Shown here one piece after another: positions 1-7,271 of a stretch of DNA of 16,494 nucleotides. The notes below the pieces were generated by a model. The model did not search any database, had not been told where the DNA came from, and saw only the letters and a list, made by a program, of their open reading frames with translations. The position numbers and the translations under genes are program-made. The first letter of the stretch is position 1. Every line of letters begins with the position of its first letter. The stretch spans positions 1 through 16,494 of the forward strand of contig CANHKH010000028.1 of assembly GCA_947460165.1 (NCBI GenBank), in the 5' to 3' direction. This DNA is from Comamonadaceae bacterium (lineage in GTDB: Bacteria; Pseudomonadota; Gammaproteobacteria; Burkholderiales; Burkholderiaceae_C).

Positions 1-1
1 A

Positions 2-27
2 CCAAGCCCGCGCAAGGGCGGGCTTGG
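2..27 (-). terminator. Terminator-like hairpin at the window edge
   Basis: CCAAGCCCGC (2-11) and GCGGGCTTGG (18-27) form a perfect 10-bp stem with a 6-nt loop. Read on the plus strand it is followed by GTGCATT, so there is no U-tract in that direction. On the minus strand the next base is T and the rest lies outside the window. It most likely ends the minus-strand barnase/barstar/small-ORF transcript. It could also serve a gene to the left of the window. Confidence 0.5.
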
Positions 28-69
28 GTGCATTGCAAGCCCCTGGTGTTGGGGCGCGCGCAGGTCGAT

Positions 70-159
70 TCAAGCAGCAGCGAGCCAATAACCCGCGTTG
101 AACGGACTGCTCATGCGCAATGCCAAGGGCGAGATGTCCACCAACTTGTCGGTCGGCAT
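70..159 (-). CDS. Possible 29-residue small protein of unknown function
   Basis: I do not recognise this ORF. It starts at ATG 159, preceded by the purine-rich AGAGGGTGAGACC, a credible Shine-Dalgarno sequence, and stops at TGA 70-72. The product (MPTDKLVDISPLALR...NAGYWLAAA) has no cysteine, no clear membrane helix and no known motif. The same frame stays open upstream to an ATG at 252, inside the end of barstar, but the internal start has the better ribosome site. It lies on the same strand as barstar and the ribonuclease and ahead of the hairpin at 2-27, so it could be the last gene of that transcript. It may equally be chance coding in a 230-bp untranslated region. Confidence is low. Confidence 0.3.
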   Translation of the reverse strand: MPTDKLVDISPLALRMSSPFNAGYWLAAA

Positions 160-196
160 GGTCTCACCCTCTGGTGTTGCTTGCGGGGCCTCATTC

Positions 197-231
197 GCCC
201 GTTCCCCTTGGCCAATCTCCGGGGAACGGGC
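197..231 (-). other. Long hairpin at the barstar stop codon
   Basis: GCCCGTTCCCC (197-207) and GGGGAACGGGC (221-231) form a perfect 11-bp stem with a 13-nt loop. On the minus strand the stem begins at the last base of the barstar TAG stop. GAATGAGG follows it and there is no U-run, so this is not a classic intrinsic terminator. It could protect the 3' end of the ribonuclease-barstar mRNA, separate barstar from the small ORF downstream, or act with Rho. Only the perfect stem is seen; the role is inferred. Confidence 0.5.
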
Positions 232-650
232 TACAGAAAAGAATAGAAGCATCTGAACGGTATCTTTCGGTCGGCCCAGTAGTCGGCGGCGTCCCGGAAG
301 ATGTCGAGCAGTTGCTCGCGCGCTTCCTTGTCAAATTTGGCGTGTGCAGGAATTTGCTCGAGCACCACGATAAAGCCCGGCTGTTGCCCCGACTTGTGCA
401 CCAAGTCGGTCATGCAGTCGTAGAGTGCATCAAAGTTTTTCCCGAAGTGCGCGGGAAAGGTGTACTGCGCGGCGATCATGTCCAGCACGTCCTGTTTGCT
501 CTGTGCATTCGCCAGGTTTGCATACAGGAAGTGATGGCCCAGCTCGGTGGCTGCATCGTGCAGTTCAGGCACGCGGTACGCGCGTATGGACTGAACGATG
601 TTGGTCCTCACAGTACGAAGTGGCGTGTCCACCTTCGTGTCTTTTTCCAT
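231..650 (-). CDS. Barstar family ribonuclease inhibitor
   Basis: This 139-residue protein is a barstar-type inhibitor expected to bind the ribonuclease encoded just upstream and protect the cytoplasm from it. The hallmark is at residues 69-79, FGKNFDALYDC, which matches the YGENLDALWDC segment of Bacillus barstar. D78 corresponds to the aspartate that enters the barnase active site. E112 in the helix REQLLDIFRDA is a candidate for the second acidic contact. The C-terminus (PFRCFYSFL) fits the final strand. It is longer than Bacillus barstar (89 residues) because of an N-terminal extension of about 20 residues. No signal peptide is seen, consistent with a cytosolic protein. The Shine-Dalgarno sequence before ATG 650 is weak. 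The gene lies 57 bp downstream of the ribonuclease on the same strand, so the two are probably cotranscribed, toxin first. The family is clear; binding to this particular partner is inferred from adjacency. Confidence 0.9.
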   Translation of the reverse strand: MEKDTKVDTPLRTVRTNIVQSIRAYRVPELHDAATELGHHFLYANLANAQSKQDVLDMIAAQYTFPAHFGKNFDALYDCMTDLVHKSGQQPGFIVVLEQIPAHAKFDKEAREQLLDIFRDAADYWADRKIPFRCFYSFL

Positions 651-707
651 GGAAAGCTCAAGCCCAAGTTATAAAAATTCGCATAAACCCGGAATGCTGA
701 CAGATGC

Positions 708-1142
708 TCAGCGAATGATCCGGCGGAAACTGGCGTAATGGTCTTCGGTGTAAAAACAAGCTTCTGGCTGGGTGGGTTTGAGCCCACCACACACAATTCG
801 CCTGGCTCCGCGATGACTGACCCCTGGTGTTCTGACGGTGTATTCGCGGTAGAAACCACGAGGCGCGGGCGGTAAAAGCCTCTCCCGGTTGCCAAACACC
901 GTGCCGTCCTTGTCATGCCGGAAGGGGCCGCCCTGGTCAATCAAAGTCAAGACATCTCGACCCTGAGCTGGGAGCTGCGCCACCGCAATCGTGGTGTCGG
1001 CGGTTTTTGCATCTGCGGGCTGGGTATTTCTGGTCCAAGCTGGTGCGCTTACCGCGCTGGCCAGGACCAAAAGTGCCACCGTCAGAGCGTGGCGCCAGCC
1101 ACTCCCCGAATTCCGCCACATGAAAAAACCTTTCTTGAACAT
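708..1142 (-). CDS. Secreted guanyl-specific ribonuclease (barnase/RNase Sa type)
   Basis: This is a small exported endoribonuclease of the microbial N1/T1/barnase group, which cuts single-stranded RNA after guanine. Residues 1-35 form a signal peptide (charged N-region, hydrophobic stretch ALTVALLVLASAVSA). The catalytic domain runs from about residue 60 to 144. The catalytic set is complete: E100 in FYREYTV, R115 in GARRI and H135 in DHYASF. The E-to-R spacing of 15 is that of RNase Sa (E54, R69), and GPF..DKDGTVFGNRE matches its substrate loop. C118 and C129 could form a disulfide after export. ATG 1142 has AGAGG 11 nt upstream; an internal ATG at 1121 (residue 8) has AAGAAAGG about 7 nt upstream and leaves a more usual signal peptide, so the true start may be 1121. 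The barstar gene follows at 57 bp. Likely roles are RNA scavenging or competitor inhibition; the sequence does not choose. Confidence 0.9.
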   Translation of the reverse strand: MFKKGFFMWRNSGSGWRHALTVALLVLASAVSAPAWTRNTQPADAKTADTTIAVAQLPAQGRDVLTLIDQGGPFRHDKDGTVFGNRERLLPPAPRGFYREYTVRTPGVSHRGARRIVCGGLKPTQPEACFYTEDHYASFRRIIR

Positions 1143-1284
1143 CAGGCGCCCGACCTCTTCATCGAAGCCCTACACGGGTTATCCCCTAACTTTCAAGACA
1201 GGTATTTTGACTCATGTGCACGAAAAATGCAAGGGTATCTCCGTGGGCCTCTCCAAGGACCGTTCAGGCTAAGTGAGCGCTTGC

Positions 1285-3594
1285 TCAGCGGGCCACGTTC
1301 GCGTCAGCCACGGTCAAGGCCGTCAAGTTCACAATCCGCCTGACGGTGGTGCTGGCGGTCAGAATGTGAACGGGTTTGGCCGCCCCCAAGAGCACCGGGC
1401 CAATGGCAATATTGCCGCCCGCGGCGGTTTTGAGCAGGTTGTAAGAAATGTTGGCCGCGTCTATGTTGGGCAGCACCAGCAAATTCGCTTCACCCGCCAG
1501 CGTGCTTTGCGGCATGACGCTGTGGCGGCCTGCGACGTCCAGGGCAATGTCGCCGTGCATCTCGCCGTCTACTTCCAACCAAGGTGCTTGCGCACGCAGC
1601 AGCTCCAAGGTGTGACGCATTTTGAGCGCGCTGGGCTGGTTGGACGAGCCAAAGTTGGAATGCGACAGCAGCGCCGCCTTGGGCTTGATGCCAAAGCGCA
1701 TCATTTCTTCAGCTGCCATGGTGGTGATTTCGGCGAGCTGTTCGGCCGTTGGGTCGTAATTGACGTGGGTGTCCACCAAGAAAACCTGGCGGCCTGGCAG
1801 CATCAGGCCGTTCATGCAGGCGTAGGTGTGCACGCCGGGGCGTTTGCCTATGACCTGGTCGATGTACTCCAGGTGAATCGGCGTGGTGCCCCAGGTGCCC
1901 ACAATCAGGCCGTCCACGTCGCCCTTGTGCAGCAGCATGCTGCCTATCAGGGTCAGCCGGCGCCGCATCTCGATTTTGGCCATCTGCGTGGTCACGCCAC
2001 GGCGCTCCATCATGCGGTGGTAGGTTTGCCAGAAGTCGCGGTAGCGGCTGTCTTCTTCGACGTTGACGATGTCATAGTCCAGCCCCTCCTTGAGCCGCAG
2101 GCCAAATTTGGCGATGCGCTGTTCAATGACCGACGGCCGGCCGATCAGCGTGGGCCGGGCCAGGCCCTCGTCCACCACGATTTGGGCGGCGCGCAGCACC
2201 CGCTCTTCCTCGCCTTCGGCGTAGGCCACACGCTTGCGGGTCGCGCCCTTGGCGGCGGCAAAAATCGGCTTCATGGTGGTGCCCGAGGCGTACACAAAGC
2301 TTTGCAGCCGCTCGATGTAGGCGTCCATGTCGGTGACGGGGCGCTGCGCCACCCCGCTGTCTGCGGCCGCCTTGGCCACGGCGGGCGCGATTTTGATCAT
2401 CAGGCGCGGGTCAAAGGGCTTGGGGATCAGGTAATCGGGACCAAAGGCCAGTTTCTCGCCCACGTAAGCGGCGGCCACCACCTCGCTTTGCTCGGCCTGG
2501 GCCAGCTCAGCAATGGCGTGCACGGCTGCAATTTCCATCTCCAGCGTGATGGTCGAGGCCCCGGCATCCAGGGCGCCGCGAAAGATGTAGGGAAAGCACA
2601 AGACGTTGTTGACCTGGTTGGGGTAGTCCGTGCGGCCGGTGGCGATGATGGCGTCCTCGCGCACGGCTTTGACGTCTTCCGGGGTGATCTCCGGGTTGGG
2701 GTTGGCCAGGGCAAAGATGATGGGCCTGGCCGCCATTTTGCGCACCATGTCGGGCTTGAGCACGCCGCCGGCAGACAGGCCCAAAAAGATGTCGGCGCCT
2801 TCAATGACCTCGCCCAGGCTGCGCGCCGATGTGGGCTGCGCGAACTGGATTTTGTCTTCGTCCATCAGCTCGGTGCGGCCTTCATAGACCACGCCAGCCA
2901 AGTCGGTCACAAAGATGTTCTTGCGCTCTATGCCCAGGTGCAAGAGCAAATTCAGGCAGGCCAGGGCGGCCGCACCCGCGCCCGAGGTCACCAGTTTGAC
3001 CTCGCCAGGCGGTTTACCGGCCACTTTGAGCGCGTTCAAGATGGCCGCACCCACGGTGATGGCCGTGCCGTGCTGGTCGTCATGGAACACGGGGATCTTC
3101 AAGCGCTTGCGCAACTCGCGCTCCACATAAAAGCAGTCAGGCGCTTTGATGTCTTCGAGGTTGATGGCCCCAAAGGTGGGCTCCAGGGCGGCAATCACTT
3201 CCACCAGTTTGACGGGGTCTGGCTCGTTGATCTCAATGTCGAACACATCCACACCGGCAAACTTTTTGAACAAGACCGCCTTGCCCTCCATCACGGGCTT
3301 GGACGCCAAAGGCCCGATGTTGCCCAGGCCCAGCACGGCCGTGCCGTTGGTGATGACGGCCACCAAATTGCCACGGGCGGTGTACTTGTAGGCGTTGTTG
3401 GGGTCTTTGACGATTTCTTCGCACGGGGCGGCCACACCCGGCGTGTAGGCCAAGGCCAGGTCGCGTTGGTTGGTCAGTTGCTTGGTGGCGGCAATCGCTA
3501 TTTTCCCCGGGGTGGGCAGCGCGTGGTAGTCGAGCGCGGCGCGCCTGAGGCTGTCGCGCTTGTCCTGCTGGCTGTCATGGGTGGGGGTGGACAT
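1285..3594 (-). CDS. maeB: NADP-dependent malic enzyme (MaeB type, with phosphotransacetylase domain)
   Basis: This enzyme decarboxylates malate to pyruvate and makes NADPH in the cytosol. At 769 residues it has the length of the MaeB fusion (E. coli MaeB 759). The malic N-terminal domain covers about residues 20-155 and contains Y50-TPGVA and KPVMEGKAVLFK (99-110). The divalent-metal site includes E147/D148 (NLEDI) and HDDQHGTA (171-178). The dinucleotide-binding domain covers about 165-410, with the SGAGAAA turn at 204-210. Residues from about 430 to the end form a phosphotransacetylase-like domain, which in MaeB proteins acts as an acetyl-CoA-sensing regulatory module rather than a proven catalyst. 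The start at 3594 has CAGGAGAC six bases upstream. The gene looks monocistronic, between the livF terminator region and the ribonuclease gene. The family assignment is firm; NADP preference is by family. Confidence 0.96.
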   Translation of the reverse strand: MSTPTHDSQQDKRDSLRRAALDYHALPTPGKIAIAATKQLTNQRDLALAYTPGVAAPCEEIVKDPNNAYKYTARGNLVAVITNGTAVLGLGNIGPLASKPVMEGKAVLFKKFAGVDVFDIEINEPDPVKLVEVIAALEPTFGAINLEDIKAPDCFYVERELRKRLKIPVFHDDQHGTAITVGAAILNALKVAGKPPGEVKLVTSGAGAAALACLNLLLHLGIERKNIFVTDLAGVVYEGRTELMDEDKIQFAQPTSARSLGEVIEGADIFLGLSAGGVLKPDMVRKMAARPIIFALANPNPEITPEDVKAVREDAIIATGRTDYPNQVNNVLCFPYIFRGALDAGASTITLEMEIAAVHAIAELAQAEQSEVVAAAYVGEKLAFGPDYLIPKPFDPRLMIKIAPAVAKAAADSGVAQRPVTDMDAYIERLQSFVYASGTTMKPIFAAAKGATRKRVAYAEGEEERVLRAAQIVVDEGLARPTLIGRPSVIEQRIAKFGLRLKEGLDYDIVNVEEDSRYRDFWQTYHRMMERRGVTTQMAKIEMRRRLTLIGSMLLHKGDVDGLIVGTWGTTPIHLEYIDQVIGKRPGVHTYACMNGLMLPGRQVFLVDTHVNYDPTAEQLAEITTMAAEEMMRFGIKPKAALLSHSNFGSSNQPSALKMRHTLELLRAQAPWLEVDGEMHGDIALDVAGRHSVMPQSTLAGEANLLVLPNIDAANISYNLLKTAAGGNIAIGPVLLGAAKPVHILTASTTVRRIVNLTALTVADANVAR

Positions 3595-3649
3595 GGGGTC
3601 TCCTGGGTGCGGCCATACCTGCAGTGGGTAGGCCGAAATGTCTGAAAGT

Positions 3650-3690
3650 GGCGGGATTGTAGGCCGCGCTCATCGGTCAAAGCAGGCTCT
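3650..3690 (-). promoter_or_regulatory. Possible maeB promoter
   Basis: The minus strand has TACAAT (3661-3656), matching five of six bases of a sigma-70 -10 box. It is about 60 bp upstream of the maeB start. A TTTGACC element lies upstream, but its spacing to TACAAT is shorter than the ideal 17 bp, so the -35 box is uncertain. The rest of the 232-bp gap (3595-3826) holds the livF hairpin and nothing else recognisable. Confidence 0.3.
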
Positions 3691-3794
3691 GACGTGGCTG
3701 AGCCAGGGGTCTTTTGCGCTTGGGCTTGGACGCCAAAATGAAAGGGCCTGCGCCTGCGTTTGTGCTGTGCGGGTGTTGGGCGCTGTTGGCCAAA

Positions 3795-3819
3795 GCGGAC
3801 CGCGCCCAGCGCGGTCCGC
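3795..3819 (-). terminator. Terminator hairpin after livF
   Basis: GCGGACCGCG (3795-3804) and CGCGGTCCGC (3810-3819) form a perfect 10-bp GC-rich stem with a 5-nt loop, 7 bp after the livF stop codon. On the minus strand the stem is followed by TTTGG, a short U-run. It is a plausible intrinsic terminator for the ABC transporter operon and separates it from maeB on the same strand. Confidence 0.65.
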
Positions 3820-3826
3820 GGGGACG

Positions 3827-4543
3827 TCAACGGGCCACGCCCAGCAAGCTGTCGAGCAACTCGGGTTGGGCCTTCAAGGCTTGGGCGCTGCTGTGGTGCA
3901 CCACCGTGCCCCGGTCCAGCACCACGGCTTGGTCTGAGATCGCCAAAATGGCCTGCGGGTGTTGCTCCACGATGATGGCCGACAGACCTTCTTCACGGGT
4001 GATGCGGCGAATGGCCCGCAAAAGCTCTTCCACGATGATGGGCGCCAGCCCCTCCAGCGGCTCGTCGAGCAAGAGCAGCTTGGGGTTGAGTACCAAGGCG
4101 CGGGCCACGGCCAGCATTTGCTGCTCGCCGCCCGACAACTGCGTGCCCAGGTTGGTTTTTCGCTCGGCCAGGCGGGGAAACATCTCATAGGCGCTGTCGG
4201 GCGTCCACTTGCCGGGTCTGGCCACGGCGGTGAGGTTTTCATGCACCGTCAGCGACTTGAAGATATTGCGCTCTTGCGGCACCCAGCCAATGCCGGCGGC
4301 CGCCCGCTCAAAAGACGGCAGCTTGTGCAGAGCCAGGCGCTGGCTGCCCGCACCCAGGTAAATGGCGCCGCCGTGCTGGCGCGTGGCGCCAGCCAGCGTG
4401 TTCATGAGCGTGGTTTTGCCAGTGCCATTGCGGCCCAGCAAAGCCAGGGTCTCGCCCTGGTTCAGGCTGAGCGAGACCTCTTGCAGCACCACGGCCTCGC
4501 CGTAACCGGCTTTGAGGCGTTCGACTTGCAACAGTTCAGCCAT
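3827..4543 (-). CDS. livF: HAAT-type ABC importer ATPase (LivF family)
   Basis: This 238-residue protein is the second ATPase of a branched-chain amino acid (HAAT) type importer. It pairs with LivG on the cytoplasmic face to power uptake. Walker A is GRNGTGKTT at 37-45, the signature LSGGE at 136-140, Walker B LLLLDEP at 156-162 with catalytic E161, and the switch histidine H195 in VEQH. LivF-type segments such as WVPQERNIF and DEPLEGLAP are present. The frame is open further upstream, but the start at 4543 is chosen because GAGGAGG precedes it and the family begins there. The start overlaps the livG stop by 8 nt, a mark of translational coupling. It is the last gene of the operon, before a hairpin. 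Family confidence is high. The symbol is given by family; the substrate is not known and need not be leucine. Confidence 0.93.
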   Translation of the reverse strand: MAELLQVERLKAGYGEAVVLQEVSLSLNQGETLALLGRNGTGKTTLMNTLAGATRQHGGAIYLGAGSQRLALHKLPSFERAAAGIGWVPQERNIFKSLTVHENLTAVARPGKWTPDSAYEMFPRLAERKTNLGTQLSGGEQQMLAVARALVLNPKLLLLDEPLEGLAPIIVEELLRAIRRITREEGLSAIIVEQHPQAILAISDQAVVLDRGTVVHHSSAQALKAQPELLDSLLGVAR

Positions 4544-5321
4544 GGTGGGCCTCCTCGCCGTGGCCCAGGTACACCGCCTTGACGCGCGCGTCGTTGGCAA
4601 TGAAATCGGGCTCGCCCTCGGTGAGCAGGCCGCCGTTGACCAACACCGTGATGTAGGTCGCAAAGTTAAAAACCAGGTCCATGTCGTGTTCAATCAAGAG
4701 CACCGACACATCGGCCGGCAAGGCGGCCACGGTCTGCAGCAGCTCTTCACGCTCGCCCGCCGGCACGCCGGCCACCGGCTCGTCCAGCAGCAGCACCCGG
4801 GGCTCGCAGGCCAGGGCAATGGCAATTTCCAGCAGCCGCCGCTTGCCGTAAGCGAGCACACGGGTGGGCTGGTTCATCACCTCGGTGAGGTGAAACTGTT
4901 CCAGCAATTCTTCGCAGCGGCGCACCACCTCGGTGTTCTTGCCCAGGGGTTGCCACCAGCGCGCGCCCAAGCCCTTGTGGCGTGAGACCGTCAGTGCCAG
5001 CGTCTCCAGCGGGGTGAGCGGGTCAAACAGTTGGTTGATTTGAAAGGTGCGCACCATGCCTCGCTCCACGCGTTGGTGAGGCGCCAAGTCAGTGATGTCC
5101 TGGCCTTCCAGTTCAATGCGCCCCTCTGTGGGCGGCAGCACCCCAGTGAGCAAATTGATCAGCGTGGTTTTGCCCGCCCCGTTGGGGCCTATGAGCGCGT
5201 GGCGTGCGCCTTTTTTCAGCGCCAGCGTGACGTGGTCGGTGGCGATGATGCCGCCAAAGCGCTTGACCAGGCCTTTGGCATGCAGCACGGTGGTGGTGGT
5301 GTCTGTGGGCGCGGCGCTCAT
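4536..5321 (-). CDS. livG: HAAT-type ABC importer ATPase (LivG family)
   Basis: This 261-residue protein is the first ATPase of the importer. Walker A is GPNGAGKTT (45-53). The signature is the LivG-style LAYGKRR (156-162), in which LAYG replaces the canonical LSGG. Walker B is LLLDEP (177-182) and the switch histidine is H212 in IEHDMDLV. The segment DEPVAGVPAGEREE differs slightly from the DEPAAGLN of E. coli LivG, suggesting a subgroup other than the classical leucine transporter. The start at 5321 is preceded by AAGGAGAC at good spacing. The longer open frame upstream overlaps livM and shows no family similarity. The start overlaps the livM stop by 4 nt (ATGA) and the end overlaps livF by 8 nt, so livM, livG and livF are probably translationally coupled. 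Confidence 0.93.
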   Translation of the reverse strand: MSAAPTDTTTTVLHAKGLVKRFGGIIATDHVTLALKKGARHALIGPNGAGKTTLINLLTGVLPPTEGRIELEGQDITDLAPHQRVERGMVRTFQINQLFDPLTPLETLALTVSRHKGLGARWWQPLGKNTEVVRRCEELLEQFHLTEVMNQPTRVLAYGKRRLLEIAIALACEPRVLLLDEPVAGVPAGEREELLQTVAALPADVSVLLIEHDMDLVFNFATYITVLVNGGLLTEGEPDFIANDARVKAVYLGHGEEAHHG

Positions 5322-6295
5322 GCGGCTGTCTCCTTGCTGACTTTGGACGAGAACCAGCTGCGCGGGTTGTTCAGGCGTTCGCGCCCCACCATCACCAGCA
5401 CCACCAAGAACAGGCCCAGCCAAAAGGTCCAGTACTGCGGCGTGATGCTGGAAAGCACGTCTTGCATGACCTTAAAGACAACGGCGCCCAAAATACCGCC
5501 GTAAAGCCAGCCGGTGCCGCCAATCACCAGCATCAGCAGCACGTCGGCCGAGCGGTGAATGTCAAACAAATCCAGCGAGGCAAAGCCCGTGGTTTGTGTC
5601 ATCAGCACGCCTGCAGCGCCGGCCACGGCCGCCGCCAGGGTGTAAATGGACGAGAGGCGGCGGGTCACTGGAATGCCAATGGCCATGGCGCGCAGCCGGT
5701 TGTCGCGTATGGCCATGAGCGTGGCACCATAAGGCGAATGCACCACCCGGCGCAGCAGCACAAAGCACACCAGCAGCACCGACAGCGAATAAAAAGCCGC
5801 GGTTTGCCCGTACAGGTCGAATTCAAAGCGCCCGAGCACTGGCCCCATGACCACGCCCTGCAGGCCGTCGGCGCCGCCGGTGAGCCAGTCGAGCTTGTTG
5901 GCCAGCTCAAACAAAATGAGTGCAAAGCCCAGCGTCACCATCAGGCGCGTGAGGTCGTTGCCGCGCATGATGGTCAGCGACATCACCGCCCCCGTGAGCG
6001 TGGCCACGGCCGTGCCCATGGCCAGGCCCAGCAAGGGGTCGGGGGTGATGTGCTTGGCCAAGAGGCCAGCGGCATAGCCGCCCAAACCGAAGAAGGCCGC
6101 ATGGCCCAGCGAGACGATGCCGGTGTAGCCCAAGATCAAGTCCAGCGACACCGCAAACAGCGCGACGATGGCGATCTCGTTGATGATGAGCGCTTGCTTG
6201 GGCAGCCAGGCGGGCGAGGAGAGCAGGGCCATCCACAGCAGGACTTCCCACCACTTGAAACTGCTTTTGCGCAGCAGCGACTGTTGTGCATTCAT
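5318..6295 (-). CDS. livM: HAAT-type ABC importer permease (LivM family)
   Basis: This 325-residue inner-membrane protein is one of the two permeases of the importer. It has many hydrophobic segments, beginning with WEVLLWMALLSSPAWL and IIVALFAVSLDLILGYTG after a short cytosolic N-terminus. The family-typical GYTGIVSLGHAAFFGLGGYAA motif lies near residues 56-76. The cytoplasmic coupling region VHSPYGATLMAIRDNRLRAMAIGI and the late VIGGTGWLYGGILGAVVF segment are also standard for LivM. The start at 6295 has AAGGAGG 11 nt upstream and follows the livH stop by only 4 nt. It probably pairs with LivH. Length and motifs look complete. Family assignment is firm; substrate unknown. Confidence 0.93.
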   Translation of the reverse strand: MNAQQSLLRKSSFKWWEVLLWMALLSSPAWLPKQALIINEIAIVALFAVSLDLILGYTGIVSLGHAAFFGLGGYAAGLLAKHITPDPLLGLAMGTAVATLTGAVMSLTIMRGNDLTRLMVTLGFALILFELANKLDWLTGGADGLQGVVMGPVLGRFEFDLYGQTAAFYSLSVLLVCFVLLRRVVHSPYGATLMAIRDNRLRAMAIGIPVTRRLSSIYTLAAAVAGAAGVLMTQTTGFASLDLFDIHRSADVLLMLVIGGTGWLYGGILGAVVFKVMQDVLSSITPQYWTFWLGLFLVVLVMVGRERLNNPRSWFSSKVSKETAA

Positions 6296-6299
6296 GGTT

Positions 6300-7172
6300 T
6301 TACTTGCCTCCTTGGCGCACGAAGAGGCCTTGCGGGCGCCAGATCAAAATGGCAATCATCAGCGCGTACACAATGAACGCGCCCAGCTTGGGGATGTAGT
6401 ACTTGCCGGCCACGTCGGCAATGCCCAGCAGCAGTGCGGCCAGCAGCGGCCCGCTGATGGAGGTGGTGCCGCCCACGGCCACCACAATCAAAAAATACAC
6501 CATGAATTTGAGCGGAAAGTTCGGATCCAGCCCCAGCACTTCGGCGCCCAGGGCGCCGCCCAGCCCCGCCAAGCCAGAGCCCACGGCAAAAGTGGTCAAG
6601 AACACCATGTTCACGTTGATGCCCAGGCCGGCGGCCACGCGCTGGTCGTCCACCGAGGCGCGCAGCCGGCTGCCAAAGCGGGTGCGTGAGAGCACGTACT
6701 GCAAGGCCACGGTCAGTGCCACGCACACGGCAATGATGAACAAGCGGTAATGCCCCATGCCCAAGATCCAGTCTCCCGTGCCCAGCTCGGTGCGGCCCTT
6801 GAGCCACTCGGGCAGCTGAATGATTTGCTGGGTAGAACCAATGAAATAGTCTACCGACGCCGTGGCCATGAACACCATGCCAATGGAAAACAGCACCTGG
6901 TCCAGGTGCGGCCGGTGATAGAGCGGGCGGTAGAGCGTGCGTTCGAGCACCGCACCAATCAGGGCCGAGCCCAAAAAAGCCAGTGGCAGGCACAGCAAAA
7001 AAGGCACATCGAGCCGCTGCATGAGCAGCACCGTGATGTAGCCGCCGGCCATGGCAAAGGCGCCGTGGGCCAGGTTGATGAAGTTCATCAAGCCCATGGT
7101 CACCGACAGGCCCACCGCCAAAATAAATAGCAGCATGCCGTAGGCAATGCCGTCGAAAAGAATGGTCAACAT
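6300..7172 (-). CDS. livH: HAAT-type ABC importer permease (LivH family)
   Basis: This 290-residue inner-membrane protein is the LivH-type permease partner of LivM. The N-terminus (MLTILFDGIAYGMLLFILAVGLSVTMGLMNFINLAHGAFAM) carries the family mark GLMNFINLAHG. The coupling segment TRFGSRLRASVDDQRVAAGLGINV lies near residues 175-200, and a later segment GGTTSISGPLLAALLLG is typical. I chose ATG 7172 because the protein then has the usual family length. A GTG at 7214 would add 14 residues without similarity. The Shine-Dalgarno sequence (GGAG, about 13 nt away) is not ideal. The gene is separated from livK by 99 bp containing a weak imperfect hairpin around 7245-7260. This could lower expression of the membrane genes relative to the binding protein, but that is inference. 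Confidence 0.92.
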   Translation of the reverse strand: MLTILFDGIAYGMLLFILAVGLSVTMGLMNFINLAHGAFAMAGGYITVLLMQRLDVPFLLCLPLAFLGSALIGAVLERTLYRPLYHRPHLDQVLFSIGMVFMATASVDYFIGSTQQIIQLPEWLKGRTELGTGDWILGMGHYRLFIIAVCVALTVALQYVLSRTRFGSRLRASVDDQRVAAGLGINVNMVFLTTFAVGSGLAGLGGALGAEVLGLDPNFPLKFMVYFLIVVAVGGTTSISGPLLAALLLGIADVAGKYYIPKLGAFIVYALMIAILIWRPQGLFVRQGGK

Positions 7173-7271
7173 GGTGTGTGGCTTGCTCCAAAACAGCAGC
7201 GACGAACGTCCCACAGGGAGCGCTCGCCGCAGCTTAGAAAGACAGGCCCGCTGTGCGGCCCGTCACCAGGA

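Noticed and set aside
1..230. The left edge as a broken C-terminal part of barstar or another gene
   Set aside because: Barstar ends naturally at FRCFYSFL with all family parts present, and no recognisable protein fragment continues in any frame.
1143..1284. The gap between maeB and the ribonuclease gene as a site for an RNA gene or promoter
   Set aside because: It must contain the ribonuclease promoter, but the best boxes (TTGCAT with CAAAAT) are too poor to report, and no stable structure was seen.
1273..3645. A 790-codon open frame on the plus strand opposite maeB
   Set aside because: It is antisense to an unmistakable malic enzyme. Its composition (rich in H, G, Q, V, A) is what GC-biased codons give in the opposite frame, and it has no motif.
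6292..7191. A 299-codon minus-strand frame overlapping livH in another phase
   Set aside because: It is a frame-shifted reading of livH. The livH frame gives proper membrane helices and the GLMNFINLAHG motif.
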